From: an uncultured Poribacteria bacterium
GTDB taxonomy: Bacteria > Poribacteria > WGA-4E > WGA-3G
DNA: 64,000 nt
Direction of reading: 5' to 3'
Assembly (NCBI GenBank): GCA_951828385.1
Contig: OX639973.1
Coordinates: 310,001 to 374,000 of the forward strand
The notes beneath the pieces are model-generated. The model ran no database searches. It saw nothing but the letters and a program-made list of their open reading frames with translations, and was not told where the DNA came from. Below are positions 1 through 8,339 of the stretch, one piece after another. The position numbers and the translations under genes are program-made. Numbering within the stretch: the stretch's first letter is position 1; each line of letters begins with the position of its first letter.

Positions 1-532
1 AACGGTTACGTGCGCGACTGAGGCGGCTCTTGACGGTATTCGGCGAGATACCGAGAAAATCACCTATTCCTTTGATTGTCATCTCACCGAGGTAAAAAAG
101 CGTGATTACCGTGCGTTCACTTTCTGGCAGTTTTTGGAGCAGCTTCTTAACGACTTCGCGGCGTGTCTCATCGGCTTCTGTCGCCTGTTTGTCTGCAACG
201 TATCGAGAATATGACACCCGATCCACCTCACTTGGGTCAATATTATTTAAGGATTTCATCGGCATAGCGTTCTTTTGGTGCCAGTCATAACACAAACGCG
301 CCGCAATAACATAGAGCCAGCCAGCAAACAGGTTGTGGTTTTTTAAGTCACCAAGATTCTGGTATGCCTTAAGAAACGCATCTTGCGTGATCTCTTGAGC
401 GATGTGAAAATCACCGATTTTCCGCCACGCCAGCGTGTGAACCGGTTTCTGATATTTTTTCACCAAAGAAGCGAACGCGTCCTGGTCACCTTGCAAGCTG
501 CGTTGAATGAGTTCAGCATCGTTCTGGGTCAT
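1..532 (-). CDS. ECF sigma-70 family protein, N-terminal part (cut by window edge)
   Basis: This is the N-terminal 177 codons of an ECF sigma factor that continues beyond the left edge. Reading leftward from ATG at 532, the translation begins MTQNDAELIQRSLQGDQDAF. Region 2 follows (KYQKPVHTLAWRKIGDFHIA, then AQEITQDAFLKAYQ), and the visible part ends in region 4 with GISPNTVKSRLSRARNR. GGAGG lies 10 nt before the ATG. It is clearly paralogous to the sigma parts of the genes at 1213-4365 and 9754-12846, so by analogy it probably continues into a membrane segment and a propeller, but that part is not visible. An ECF-type promoter motif lies 41 nt upstream. The sigma identity is secure from the motifs; the fused tail is inference. 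Confidence 0.85.
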   Translation of the reverse strand, partial: MTQNDAELIQRSLQGDQDAFASLVKKYQKPVHTLAWRKIGDFHIAQEITQDAFLKAYQNLGDLKNHNLFAGWLYVIAARLCYDWHQKNAMPMKSLNNIDPSEVDRVSYSRYVADKQATEADETRREVVKKLLQKLPESERTVITLFYLGEMTIKGIGDFLGISPNTVKSRLSRARNR

Positions 533-572
533 CACAAGCATTCCTCCAGATTGAATCTATCTTTAACTATAA

Positions 573-602
573 GTGACTGGTTTTAGGGATCGAAAAGTTG
601 CA
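573..602 (-). promoter_or_regulatory. ECF-type promoter motif, copy A
   Basis: On the minus strand TGCAACTTTT (593-602) is followed by exactly 15 nt and then GTCAC (573-577). The same two blocks at the same spacing precede the other two sigma genes and one small ORF (4401-4430, 12886-12915, 13189-13218). The -10 block ends 41 nt before the sigma start codon. The arrangement is that of an ECF promoter and suggests autoregulation. Confidence 0.65.
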
Positions 603-640
603 TTATTTAACGATATTTTCAGAAAGAGGGTTTATGCCAA

Positions 641-668
641 TAAAAAAGGCGCGCTTGAAAGCGCGCCT
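641..668 (-). terminator. Rho-independent terminator
   Basis: An 8-bp perfect GC-rich stem, AGGCGCGC (647-654) with its complement at 661-668 and a 6-nt loop, is followed on the minus strand by six T (641-646). It lies about 50 bp past the stop of the gene at 717-1163. The same stem sequence occurs in the terminator at 58238-58271. Confidence 0.85.
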
Positions 669-716
669 ACGATAATTTAATCACGTTGATAACGACCGCT
701 ATGCTTCATGGCAACT

Positions 717-1163
717 TTAATTGGTGACAAGCTTATGAGCGACTTTACGCGGTTCTATACTTTCCACACTCGCTTGAAAACCTAAGTCTTCAACAGTCTT
801 AATTAATGCTGCTTTCACACGGTCAGAGATCGCCTCATTAGCACCCTGTGCAGGATCCGATCCACGAAGTGCCCACACTTCAACAGTAAAGTTTTGTGGT
901 TCATCAGGATCCAGATGCCACCCGTTAAGGGGTGCCTCAAGCTTCGTTACTTTATAGACCGCATCATCGATAACCAACGCGTCGGTCTTTTGCAACGACC
1001 GCATAACACCGAACACAGAGGTAACCCGTGTCATACCCGTAACCGATAACTTAACATCAAACCCCGTTTTGCCCATGGCTTGGGGCGTGCAACCTATCTG
1101 AAAAACAAATGACACTGCGAACAAGACCAAAAGACAGATAAATACCCACTTTAACTGACGCAT
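717..1163 (-). CDS. Putative secreted lipoprotein, function unknown
   Basis: A protein of 148 residues begins MRQLKWVFICLLVLFAVS, a basic start followed by a hydrophobic segment, and then reads FQIGC. The cysteine could be lipidated, though Q at -3 makes the lipobox weak. The rest is a small soluble domain with no motif I recognise. The start at 1163 is chosen because GGAGG lies 8 nt before it; the ATG five codons earlier overlaps that ribosome site. The gene begins 49 bp after the sigma-propeller gene at 1213-4365 and is followed by a strong terminator, so the two probably form an operon driven by the ECF promoter at 4401-4430. It may be an accessory or target protein of that sigma factor, which is inference. 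Confidence 0.65.
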   Translation of the reverse strand: MRQLKWVFICLLVLFAVSFVFQIGCTPQAMGKTGFDVKLSVTGMTRVTSVFGVMRSLQKTDALVIDDAVYKVTKLEAPLNGWHLDPDEPQNFTVEVWALRGSDPAQGANEAISDRVKAALIKTVEDLGFQASVESIEPRKVAHKLVTN

Positions 1164-1212
1164 TGCAATTTCCTCCATATCTTAAAATCTAAACGTAACA
1201 CAATCTATTGAA

Positions 1213-4200
1213 CTAATCATCAAGCGTGAAACGTAGCACGCCACTGCTGGAAGTTCCGACATAGAGAACGTTGCCATCAACAGCAAATGACAAAACAGAA
1301 TCTGGGATTTCAGGCGTTACCTGTTTCCACGTGTCAGAATCTTCTCTCAACGCATACACGTATTGACCGGTTGTACCGTATACCGTTGTTCCCTCTACTG
1401 CAACCTTCTCCACGACAAGCGGGTTGCCTTCAGCATCGGTTGCCGCGCGCCAGTTAACACCACCGCTCGAATAGGCAACGCCTTTGTCGGTTGCCACATA
1501 AACCGTTGATCCTGCGAAGGTAATCGCGTTGAACGCCGCAAAAGAAAACGGAATCTCTGGCGTGACATCGTTCCAAGTCTCGCCCTCATCAAACGACTGC
1601 GAAAGATGTCCATCCCGTTTCCCAACGTAAACGGTATCTCCTGACACAGCAATTTTGAAACCCGTAGAATCCATCATATTCGTAAAAGCAGAAAAACCCC
1701 CTGAATAATCGAAAGGCTTGGATATTAAAGCCGCAAAAACACCTTCTCCGCTATCTACCAATCCTGTGTTGTACCATTCAGTCTCACCGGGTTTCCATCT
1801 GAAAAGTTTCTGCTTGTATTCAACGTAGTACGTCTCACCGCTAACAGCAAAACTTCCGAACATCGGTGCTATGGCGGATATAGCCGCTTCCGCGAACGCC
1901 TTATTCATCCCTTCATTTATCTGTTCAAAATCAATATCCTCAGGATTCGGGGCTTTACCGCTCTCAAGGTCTTGCTTAGCCGCATCCTTAAGTGCATCAA
2001 ACACAACCTTACCACTTTTTTCGTTTATCTGGTCTGTCAGATCATTATCCAGAGGAATGGCTTGTGCTTGCATAGGTTTTTCAACAATCATAGGGATGTC
2101 CAAAATGGGGGTCATTCTCTCATCCGCTATAGAGAAGCGAAGCATCTGAGGTGTCATGCCGACCATATTCTTCACATAGAGCGTATTATTAAAGATCTCC
2201 CATACGGGTGGCATAAAGGAAGTTTCTAACTTCTGAGGACTATCAACGGTAAACGGTATCCAAGACGCACCACCATCCGTTGAGGTAACAAAGTCATTCA
2301 TACTAAGAGCGTAAAGTTTTCCGTTGATAGCGAATAACTTCATAACAGTGGCATCAGCGAGTCCTGTATTAAATTGGTCCCACGACTTGCCAGCATCGGC
2401 ACTGCGAACGACTCCAGTCTGTGTGCCCATGTAAAAGGTATTGGCATCCAGCATGACGATAGGCGGCGCAATATTCGTATGTGTCGTTGACATACGCTTT
2501 AAATCTAAGGCGGTCCACGTCTCGCCAGCATTCACTGAGTAGAAAAGTTCCTTTGGATCCGCTAACATGACTTTCGCTTTATGGGTGATTATCTTGATAT
2601 TGGAATAGGTAAAATCAACAGGTTTGGAATTAGCACTCGGCAGTGGGAACTGAATCGAAACCTGTCCCTTCTTTTCTCTCTCATTTTCCGTTTTCTTTTT
2701 TGGATTAATGTCATACCATGTGTCGCCTAAATCGGTTGAACGATAAAGTGACCACCAGTTATCACCTGTCATTATCGCTTTCAATTGTGTACCGATCTCA
2801 TTTGTAAATTCCCAACCCGCGGCGACATAGAGACGGTGTTCAGAGGCTGCCAAGGCGTTAATAGTCAGTTTCTGATCGCGTTTATCTGCCGGACCCACCG
2901 TCAACCGTTCCCACGTCTCAGCATTAAGGCGATAGAGGCCGGTATCCGTGCCAACAAACACGGTGTTTTCAACGGCAACAAGTCCGCGAATCTTCTCGGC
3001 TTCTAAGTCGCCTTTCAATGATACCCACGACGACTGACCATCTTCGGAGAAATAAATATCTTCAATAAACGCGATATAAAAACCAGTATCGGTTACCGCG
3101 AAACCTTTGGGAGCACCTTCAGGGTGGGTTCCGAGCGAATTCCATGTCTCACCCTTATTTGCAGATGTCAACACTTGGGTATCAGTCGCAAGATAGAGCC
3201 TATCACCGTGCTCTGTTATCTGTATCCCGCCGGCGAGCCAATCTTGGAAACTCAGCGAATTGGCACTCCACGTGTTGACGTGTTTCCATGCGCCGGAATC
3301 CGCTGTGAGTTTATAGAGGCTCGAAGGTGTCCCGGCGTAAATATCACCGGAACTCGTCGTGAAGAGGGTATTGACGATACCGCCCTCCGGTCCTTTGGTC
3401 CGCGCCCACTGCGGTGTCGGGGTCAATTCCTCTGCTGCGTCAACCGCTGCCGCTGCGAAAAGTCGCGCATCGGGCTGCTGACCACTCCCTGGACTTTTAC
3501 CCGGAGTCGCGGAACTTCCTGCCTGATTCCGTACAGCAGGCTTCGCAGGCGTATCAACAACGAAGAGTGCCTCGATGAGATCAACCGTCGGCTCAGATGT
3601 GGCATTTAGATTGTACGGCTTCTGGAAACGAGAGAGGTATTGTGCACCCACCCCCATCAGTAGAAAAATCAAAACGGCTGAGGCGGCAGAGAGTGCCCAC
3701 GGCAATACAGGTTTACTCGCCGCAGGTCCAGTGGGAACGATACGCGAGATTTCTCGCATGATGGTCTCTGTTAAGTTCGCAGGCAGTTGGAAACTGCCGA
3801 TATTTTGTCGGATCATGTCTTCTTCCTTCCTTAAACGGTTGCGAGCGCGACTGAGGCGGCTCTTGACAGTATTCGGGGATACACCCAGAAATTCACTGAT
3901 GGTTTTGATCGTCATCTCTCCGAGATAATGCAGCGTCATCACTGTTCTTTCACTCTCTGGCAGTTTTTGGAGCAGTTCCTTGACGACTTCACGACGTGCC
4001 TCATCCGCTTCCGCCGTCTGTTTTCCTGCTATATATCGAGAATATGACACCTGATTCACCTCGCTTGCATCGGTAACTTCCAAGGATTGCTCCGGCGGCG
4101 GATTCTTTCGGAGCCAGTCGAGACACAAGTTTGACGCGATAACATAAAGCCAGCCGCCAAACAACTCATAACTTTTCAAGGTTCCGAGTTTCTGGTATGC

Positions 4201-4365
4201 TTTGAGAAACGCGTCTTGTGTAATCTCTTGTGCGATGTGAAAGTCCCCGATTTTCCGCCACGCCAGCGCGTGAACCCCTTTCTGATATTTGTTGACCAAC
4301 GACGTAAATGCGTCTTGGTCACCCGCTAATATCCGTTGAATGAGTTCGGCATCCTTCTGTTTCAT
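1213..4365 (-). CDS. ECF sigma factor fused through a membrane segment to an Asp-box propeller
   Basis: This 1050-residue protein combines three parts. Residues 16-88 are sigma region 2 (GDFHIAQEITQDAFLKAYQK). Residues 130-180 are region 4, a DNA-binding helix-turn-helix (GVSPNTVKSRLSRARNRLRK). Residues 222-242 form one hydrophobic segment (ALSAASAVLIFLLMGVGAQY). From about residue 320 there are repeated Asp-box motifs typical of BNR/sortilin-like propellers: STDLGDTW, SVNAGETW, SADAGKSW, STDGGASW, SFDEGETW. The layout predicts a cytoplasmic sigma domain tethered to an extracytoplasmic sensor, a one-protein signalling device. Planctomycete-type ECF factors with C-terminal propellers are known; the Asp-box version is less familiar to me. 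No separate anti-sigma gene is visible. An ECF-type promoter lies 36 nt upstream. Confidence 0.85.
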   Translation of the reverse strand: MKQKDAELIQRILAGDQDAFTSLVNKYQKGVHALAWRKIGDFHIAQEITQDAFLKAYQKLGTLKSYELFGGWLYVIASNLCLDWLRKNPPPEQSLEVTDASEVNQVSYSRYIAGKQTAEADEARREVVKELLQKLPESERTVMTLHYLGEMTIKTISEFLGVSPNTVKSRLSRARNRLRKEEDMIRQNIGSFQLPANLTETIMREISRIVPTGPAASKPVLPWALSAASAVLIFLLMGVGAQYLSRFQKPYNLNATSEPTVDLIEALFVVDTPAKPAVRNQAGSSATPGKSPGSGQQPDARLFAAAAVDAAEELTPTPQWARTKGPEGGIVNTLFTTSSGDIYAGTPSSLYKLTADSGAWKHVNTWSANSLSFQDWLAGGIQITEHGDRLYLATDTQVLTSANKGETWNSLGTHPEGAPKGFAVTDTGFYIAFIEDIYFSEDGQSSWVSLKGDLEAEKIRGLVAVENTVFVGTDTGLYRLNAETWERLTVGPADKRDQKLTINALAASEHRLYVAAGWEFTNEIGTQLKAIMTGDNWWSLYRSTDLGDTWYDINPKKKTENEREKKGQVSIQFPLPSANSKPVDFTYSNIKIITHKAKVMLADPKELFYSVNAGETWTALDLKRMSTTHTNIAPPIVMLDANTFYMGTQTGVVRSADAGKSWDQFNTGLADATVMKLFAINGKLYALSMNDFVTSTDGGASWIPFTVDSPQKLETSFMPPVWEIFNNTLYVKNMVGMTPQMLRFSIADERMTPILDIPMIVEKPMQAQAIPLDNDLTDQINEKSGKVVFDALKDAAKQDLESGKAPNPEDIDFEQINEGMNKAFAEAAISAIAPMFGSFAVSGETYYVEYKQKLFRWKPGETEWYNTGLVDSGEGVFAALISKPFDYSGGFSAFTNMMDSTGFKIAVSGDTVYVGKRDGHLSQSFDEGETWNDVTPEIPFSFAAFNAITFAGSTVYVATDKGVAYSSGGVNWRAATDAEGNPLVVEKVAVEGTTVYGTTGQYVYALREDSDTWKQVTPEIPDSVLSFAVDGNVLYVGTSSSGVLRFTLDD

Positions 4366-4400
4366 GACAAGCCCCCGGAAGCGTTCATCTTTTAATTAAA

Positions 4401-4430
4401 GTGACGAATTCTCAATATTGAAAGGTTGCA
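4401..4430 (-). promoter_or_regulatory. ECF-type promoter motif, copy B
   Basis: TGCAACCTTT (4421-4430) and GTCAC (4401-4405) on the minus strand are separated by exactly 15 nt. The site is 36 nt upstream of the sigma-propeller gene at 1213-4365. Confidence 0.65.
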
Positions 4431-4503
4431 TTATTTTTTTTTATCGCAATTATAGATACATTACTAAACAGAAGCGAGAGAAAAAACCACACATCAGTGA
4501 CAG

Positions 4504-4531
4504 AAAAAAGGCGAGGTTTCTCAACCTCGCC
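4504..4531 (-). terminator. Rho-independent terminator
   Basis: A 9-bp perfect stem, GGCGAGGTT (4510-4518) with AACCTCGCC (4523-4531) and a 4-nt loop, is followed on the minus strand by a run of T (4504-4509). It ends transcripts from the permease gene at 4689-6119; the element at 4548-4667 sits between gene and terminator. Confidence 0.8.
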
Positions 4532-4547
4532 AGCAAATGAATTTGTT

Positions 4548-4667
4548 AGGACTTACGCATGCTGCTCTTTTGTAGCACAAACTTCCCAGTTTGTGCCACC
4601 AGAACGCTGTGTTTTCCGAAAATTCTCATCTAACAGAACGGGCTGCAGTCAAAATTGCGTAAGTCCT
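4548..4667. repeat. Short element with 12-bp terminal inverted repeats (AGGACTTACGCA family)
   Basis: The segment is 120 bp long, begins AGGACTTACGCA and ends with its exact complement TGCGTAAGTCCT. Inside is a hairpin, GCACAAACT with AGTTTGTGC. A partial extra end (GTAAGTCCT) follows near 4674-4682. Single ends of the same family occur near 54366 (AGGACTTACGCAAAATTGA), 62375 and 20437. There is no coding capacity, so it resembles a MITE or the remains of an insertion sequence. Confidence 0.65.
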
Positions 4668-4688
4668 ATTTGTGTAAGTCCTGCATAA

Positions 4689-6119
4689 TCAAATATCGGA
4701 ACGGAAAAACTTCAGAAACGCTATCGCTGTAAACGCTATAGCGAAAAAACCGAGTAAGAACACGTCTACTGCAGAGCGACGCAATGTGTCCGATAAAGAA
4801 GGTTCTGTCAGGGTTGGCGGCGGTGGGATTTCGTCAGTTTCGGATTCAGAAGAATCATTCATCCGAGTCAATATCTGCATAGCCTGTGCCATTGCATCGT
4901 CTGAAACTTCGCTGAAATACGAGTCATCAACTTGACTATAGTACCGCTCACCCGTTTGAAAGTAGCGGTCTCTTTTCAACTTACCCGTTTGGGTTAGGTT
5001 TATAGCAATGTATGTCAGAGAGGACGTTGGCACGATCCGAGAAAGTGTCTCCCCAACACGTTCTTGCCGCGCCTTCTCACGCTGATAGTCTCTGTCAATC
5101 TTGTCCGTTTGATCCTGGAACTCCTGTCGAAACTGCTCGTTAATCGGCTTTTTGAGTTTATCTAATCTTTCGTCGTCTGAGCGAATAGAGATACCTTCGC
5201 TACCCGCGAAAGTTTCCGTCATTTTTTTGAAAATTTTTTCATCCCTATCCTTCGTCAGGTTGTTGCGAAGTGCCGTTTTTTCCATATAAACCGCCTGCTC
5301 TGTCCGGGTGGGCGCAACGAGTTTAGCCATGACAAACGCACCGCGTGGTGCGATCAGCACCGCAAATACCCAAAACGTAAAAGCGACAATTAGCGCAGTC
5401 TTAGCGTTATCCAGATAGGTTGAAATGACCACACCTATCGCAAAAAACACAGCGATATAGAGCAACGAGATCAGCGTCAGACCTAACACGGGCAGCGCAA
5501 TTTTGAGCTCACCTAACGGAAATCCCTGCCAAGTGATTAGGAGTAACCCTAACAGGAATGACACTAAAAACGGAACGACAAATACAATGTAGCCACCGAT
5601 TAACTTGCTCCACAAAAACACATCTCGCGGCAGGGAGTTCGATAGATTTATCCGAAGCGTTCCCGCCTCACGCTCTCCCGCAACAGCATCGAAGGTAAAC
5701 AAAAGTGCCAACAGACTGAAAACGGTCCCGACAATAAACAGGAAATCAAGATTTCCGAGGACATACGCAACGGATGCTTGAGAAACCCCTGCTGAACCTT
5801 GCCGGACCCCATTACGCGTCATCCCAAGATAGGTCGGAAGGGCATCCTCTAAACCGTTCGCAAACACGCTCAAAGGCGTAGGTTTGAGGAATAACTTGGA
5901 AACCTCGGTGTTCGGGTCCGACGCATTCGGTGGATTTTCCTTCGCTTCTGTCTGTTCGCGTTTAATCGACTCTTGGTAGTCCACAAGGTTCTGGCTATAC
6001 CTCCGATAATTGATCGAAAGGGTGAGCGGAACGAGCAAAAGGCACATTAACAGCAGCGCGACAAACCGAACACTCAAAATGTGGTGCATAATTTCTTTTT
6101 GGATCAATGTCATTAGCAT
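4689..6119 (-). CDS. ABC-2 type transporter permease (NosY/GldF-like), copy 1
   Basis: A 476-residue membrane protein. It starts MLMTLIQKEIMHHILSVRFV, with the first membrane helix at about 15-35. A long extracytoplasmic stretch follows, then a block of five or so helices at roughly residues 120-260, and a last helix near the C terminus ending FLKFFRSDI. The sequence EREAGTLRINLSNSLPRD after the second helix is typical of ABC-2 permeases that move lipids or other substrates. AGGAG lies 9 nt before the start. It is a close paralog of the gene at 6647-8083. No ABC ATPase is encoded nearby, so the partner must lie elsewhere. The substrate cannot be told from sequence. Confidence 0.85.
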   Translation of the reverse strand: MLMTLIQKEIMHHILSVRFVALLLMCLLLVPLTLSINYRRYSQNLVDYQESIKREQTEAKENPPNASDPNTEVSKLFLKPTPLSVFANGLEDALPTYLGMTRNGVRQGSAGVSQASVAYVLGNLDFLFIVGTVFSLLALLFTFDAVAGEREAGTLRINLSNSLPRDVFLWSKLIGGYIVFVVPFLVSFLLGLLLITWQGFPLGELKIALPVLGLTLISLLYIAVFFAIGVVISTYLDNAKTALIVAFTFWVFAVLIAPRGAFVMAKLVAPTRTEQAVYMEKTALRNNLTKDRDEKIFKKMTETFAGSEGISIRSDDERLDKLKKPINEQFRQEFQDQTDKIDRDYQREKARQERVGETLSRIVPTSSLTYIAINLTQTGKLKRDRYFQTGERYYSQVDDSYFSEVSDDAMAQAMQILTRMNDSSESETDEIPPPPTLTEPSLSDTLRRSAVDVFLLGFFAIAFTAIAFLKFFRSDI

Positions 6120-6217
6120 GGTGATTTCTCCTCTGTTTTTTATTGATTAACCGTTTAATCTTTTTTTCGGTAATTTTATGTTTGCCCCAGGTCCGGTAGG
6201 TGCGGTTTGCAACCGCG

Positions 6218-6551
6218 CCATAGGTGTCAATTTAAGAAAAAATAACCGTTGTGGTCCCCAGGCCGGTAGGTTCGGTTTTGCGGCGTACTCGCCCAAATGC
6301 GACCTGCATTCCAACCGAACCGGACTTTGAGCGGAAACTTTGGATCCTTCAAACTCTCTTTAGTCCCGTAGGGTTTATTTGCTTGGGTATTTCTTCAGTA
6401 TGTTTATAGCAGCATTTTCAATCAAAAACCTTAGCCCTGTAAGGGGTTTTTGCTTGGGGTTTTTGCTTGGGTGTTTCTGCGGATTTCTTCAGCATGTTTA
6501 TATTTATGGTCGCCACAACGCTGGCAAATATCCCTAAATTGACACCTATGG
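6218..6551. repeat. 334-bp element with 17-bp terminal inverted repeats (CCATAGGTGTCAATTTA family)
   Basis: The left end is CCATAGGTGTCAATTTA (6218-6234) and the right end its exact complement (6535-6551). Between them lie fragments of other local repeats, including the GCGGCGTACTCGCCC palindrome (about 6275-6310) and GCTTGGGTGTTT phrases. A minimal version of the same element, just the two ends back to back, is at 25552-25592, and an isolated end is near 24213. There is no ORF of note, so it looks like a non-autonomous mobile element that has collected other repeats. Confidence 0.65.
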
Positions 6552-6646
6552 TACGGTTTCCTAACCGAACCGGGCCTGGGGATTGATGCACAATCTAAAA
6601 GTTTATGCTACAAAGTGGCAACTTGGGTTATTACTAACCAATTGTA

Positions 6647-8083
6647 TTAAATATCGGAACGGAAAAATTTCAGGAACGCCACCGTCGTAAACGCCAACGC
6701 AAAAAGACAAAGTAAAGATATATCCGCTGCAGAGCGACGCAATGTGTCTGACAAAGAAGGCTCCGTCAGGGTTGGCGGCGGTAGGATTTCTTCGGATTCA
6801 GAAGCATCGTCCATCTGATTCATCAATTGCATGAATTGCCCCAGTGTATCGTCCGAAATTCCGCTGAAATATGACGCATCAAGTTGATTATAGTACCGTT
6901 CACCCGTTTGAAAGTAGAGCTTCCTTTTCAACTTACCTGTCTGCGTCAGGTTCATAGCAATGTATGTCAGAGAGGATGTTGGTGCGATCCGAGAAAGTGT
7001 CTCTCCAACATGTTCTTGCCGATCCTTTTCGCGTTGATAGTCTCGGTCAATCTTACCCGCTTGGTTCTGGAACGTCACTCGAAACTGTTCTTCAATCGGT
7101 TTTCTGAGATCATTCAACCTTTTCTGCGTCCCTGGATCGTTTAGCGAAATATTAACACTGCCCCCGCCAGCCATAGCTTCAACCATTTTTTCGCTAATCT
7201 TCTCTTCCTTATCTTTCGTCAGGTTATTGCGAAGTGCGTTTTTTTCCATATAAACCGCCTGTTGTGTCCGGGTCGGTGAGGCGAGTTTAGCGATGATAAA
7301 GGCACCCCGTGGTGCAACCAGCACGGCAAGCACCCAAAACGTAAAAGCGACAATCAGTGCGGTCTTAGCGTTATCCAGATAAGTCGAAATGACCACACCT
7401 ATCGCAAAAAACACCGCAATATAGAGCAACGAGATCAGCGTCAGACAAAACACGGGTGCAGCGACCTCAAACTCGCCCAAAGGAAAGCCTTGCCAAGTGA
7501 GCAGGAGCAGCCCCAAGAGGAACGATACCAAAAATGGGACCACAAACACGATGTATCCACCGATCAGTTTACTCCACAAAAACACGTCTCGCGGCAGAGG
7601 GTTTGACAGGTTTATCCGCAGCGTTCCCGCCTCCCGCTCTCCAGCAACAGCATCGAAAGTGAACAGCAGTGCCAGTAGACTGAAAATAGTCCCGACAATA
7701 AACAGGAAATCAAGGTTGCCTAAGACATACGCAACAGATGCCTGCGTAAGCCCAGTAGAACTTTGCCGGACCCCATTACGCGTCATACCAAGATAGGTCG
7801 GCAACGCATCCTCTAAACCGTTCACGAAAACGCTCAAAGGCGTGGGTTTAAGAAACAACTTGGAAACTTCTGTGTTCGGGTCCTGTGCATTCGGTGGATT
7901 TTCCTTCGCTTCTGTACCTGCCTGTCTAACGGACTCTTGATAATTAATTAGGTTCTGGTTATATTTACGATAATTGATCGAAAGGGTGGTGGGAATGAGC
8001 AGCACACACATCAGCAGGAGCGCGACAAACCGAACGCTGAGCACATGATGCATAATCTCTTTTTGGATCAATGTCATTAACAT
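6647..8083 (-). CDS. ABC-2 type transporter permease (NosY/GldF-like), copy 2
   Basis: This is a tandem paralog of the gene at 4689-6119, with nearly the same opening (MLMTLIQKEIMHHVLSVRFV), the same EREAGTLRINLSNPLPRD stretch and the same end (FLKFFRSDI). The start at 8083 is chosen because AGAGGAG lies 9 nt before it, exactly as in copy 1. An upstream in-frame extension to 8251 translates a dispersed repeat and is not protein. The two copies differ most in the soluble segment at about 260-340. Both have conserved 5' flanks, so the duplication included the ribosome site. They might form a heterodimeric permease, which is inference. Confidence 0.85.
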   Translation of the reverse strand: MLMTLIQKEIMHHVLSVRFVALLLMCVLLIPTTLSINYRKYNQNLINYQESVRQAGTEAKENPPNAQDPNTEVSKLFLKPTPLSVFVNGLEDALPTYLGMTRNGVRQSSTGLTQASVAYVLGNLDFLFIVGTIFSLLALLFTFDAVAGEREAGTLRINLSNPLPRDVFLWSKLIGGYIVFVVPFLVSFLLGLLLLTWQGFPLGEFEVAAPVFCLTLISLLYIAVFFAIGVVISTYLDNAKTALIVAFTFWVLAVLVAPRGAFIIAKLASPTRTQQAVYMEKNALRNNLTKDKEEKISEKMVEAMAGGGSVNISLNDPGTQKRLNDLRKPIEEQFRVTFQNQAGKIDRDYQREKDRQEHVGETLSRIAPTSSLTYIAMNLTQTGKLKRKLYFQTGERYYNQLDASYFSGISDDTLGQFMQLMNQMDDASESEEILPPPTLTEPSLSDTLRRSAADISLLCLFALAFTTVAFLKFFRSDI

Positions 8084-8231
8084 GGTAATTTCTCCTCTGT
8101 TTTTTATTTGAAACACCGACATCTGCCTTCTCAACGCCGTTCTACCTGGGGGAAATCCGCAGAAATACGCAGAAACACCCCAAGCAAAAACACCTACTGG
8201 GCTGTCCACACTAAAATTCGGAGTAACCCCG

Positions 8232-8298
8232 TTCGTAGTAGGGCAATTCATTGCCCGTTTTCACCAGCGGACGTGCGATAAATCGCACTACTACAAAC
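8232..8298. repeat. Composite palindrome (GTAGTAGGGCAAT family), full copy
   Basis: Outer arms TTCGTAGTAG and CTACTACAAAC enclose two small hairpins, GGGCAATTCATTGCCC and GTGCGATAAATCGCAC. A second full copy is at 24389-24457 and half copies are at 21616-21642 and 25981-26008. The layout is REP/BIME-like. Confidence 0.7.
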
Positions 8299-8339
8299 GA
8301 GTCCAACCACAATTCAAAGGCGGACAACCCACTACGAGA

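Noticed and set aside
8084-8251. N-terminal extension of the second ABC permease
   Set aside because: It translates a dispersed palindrome (8232-8298). The copy-1 start and the ribosome site agree on 8083.
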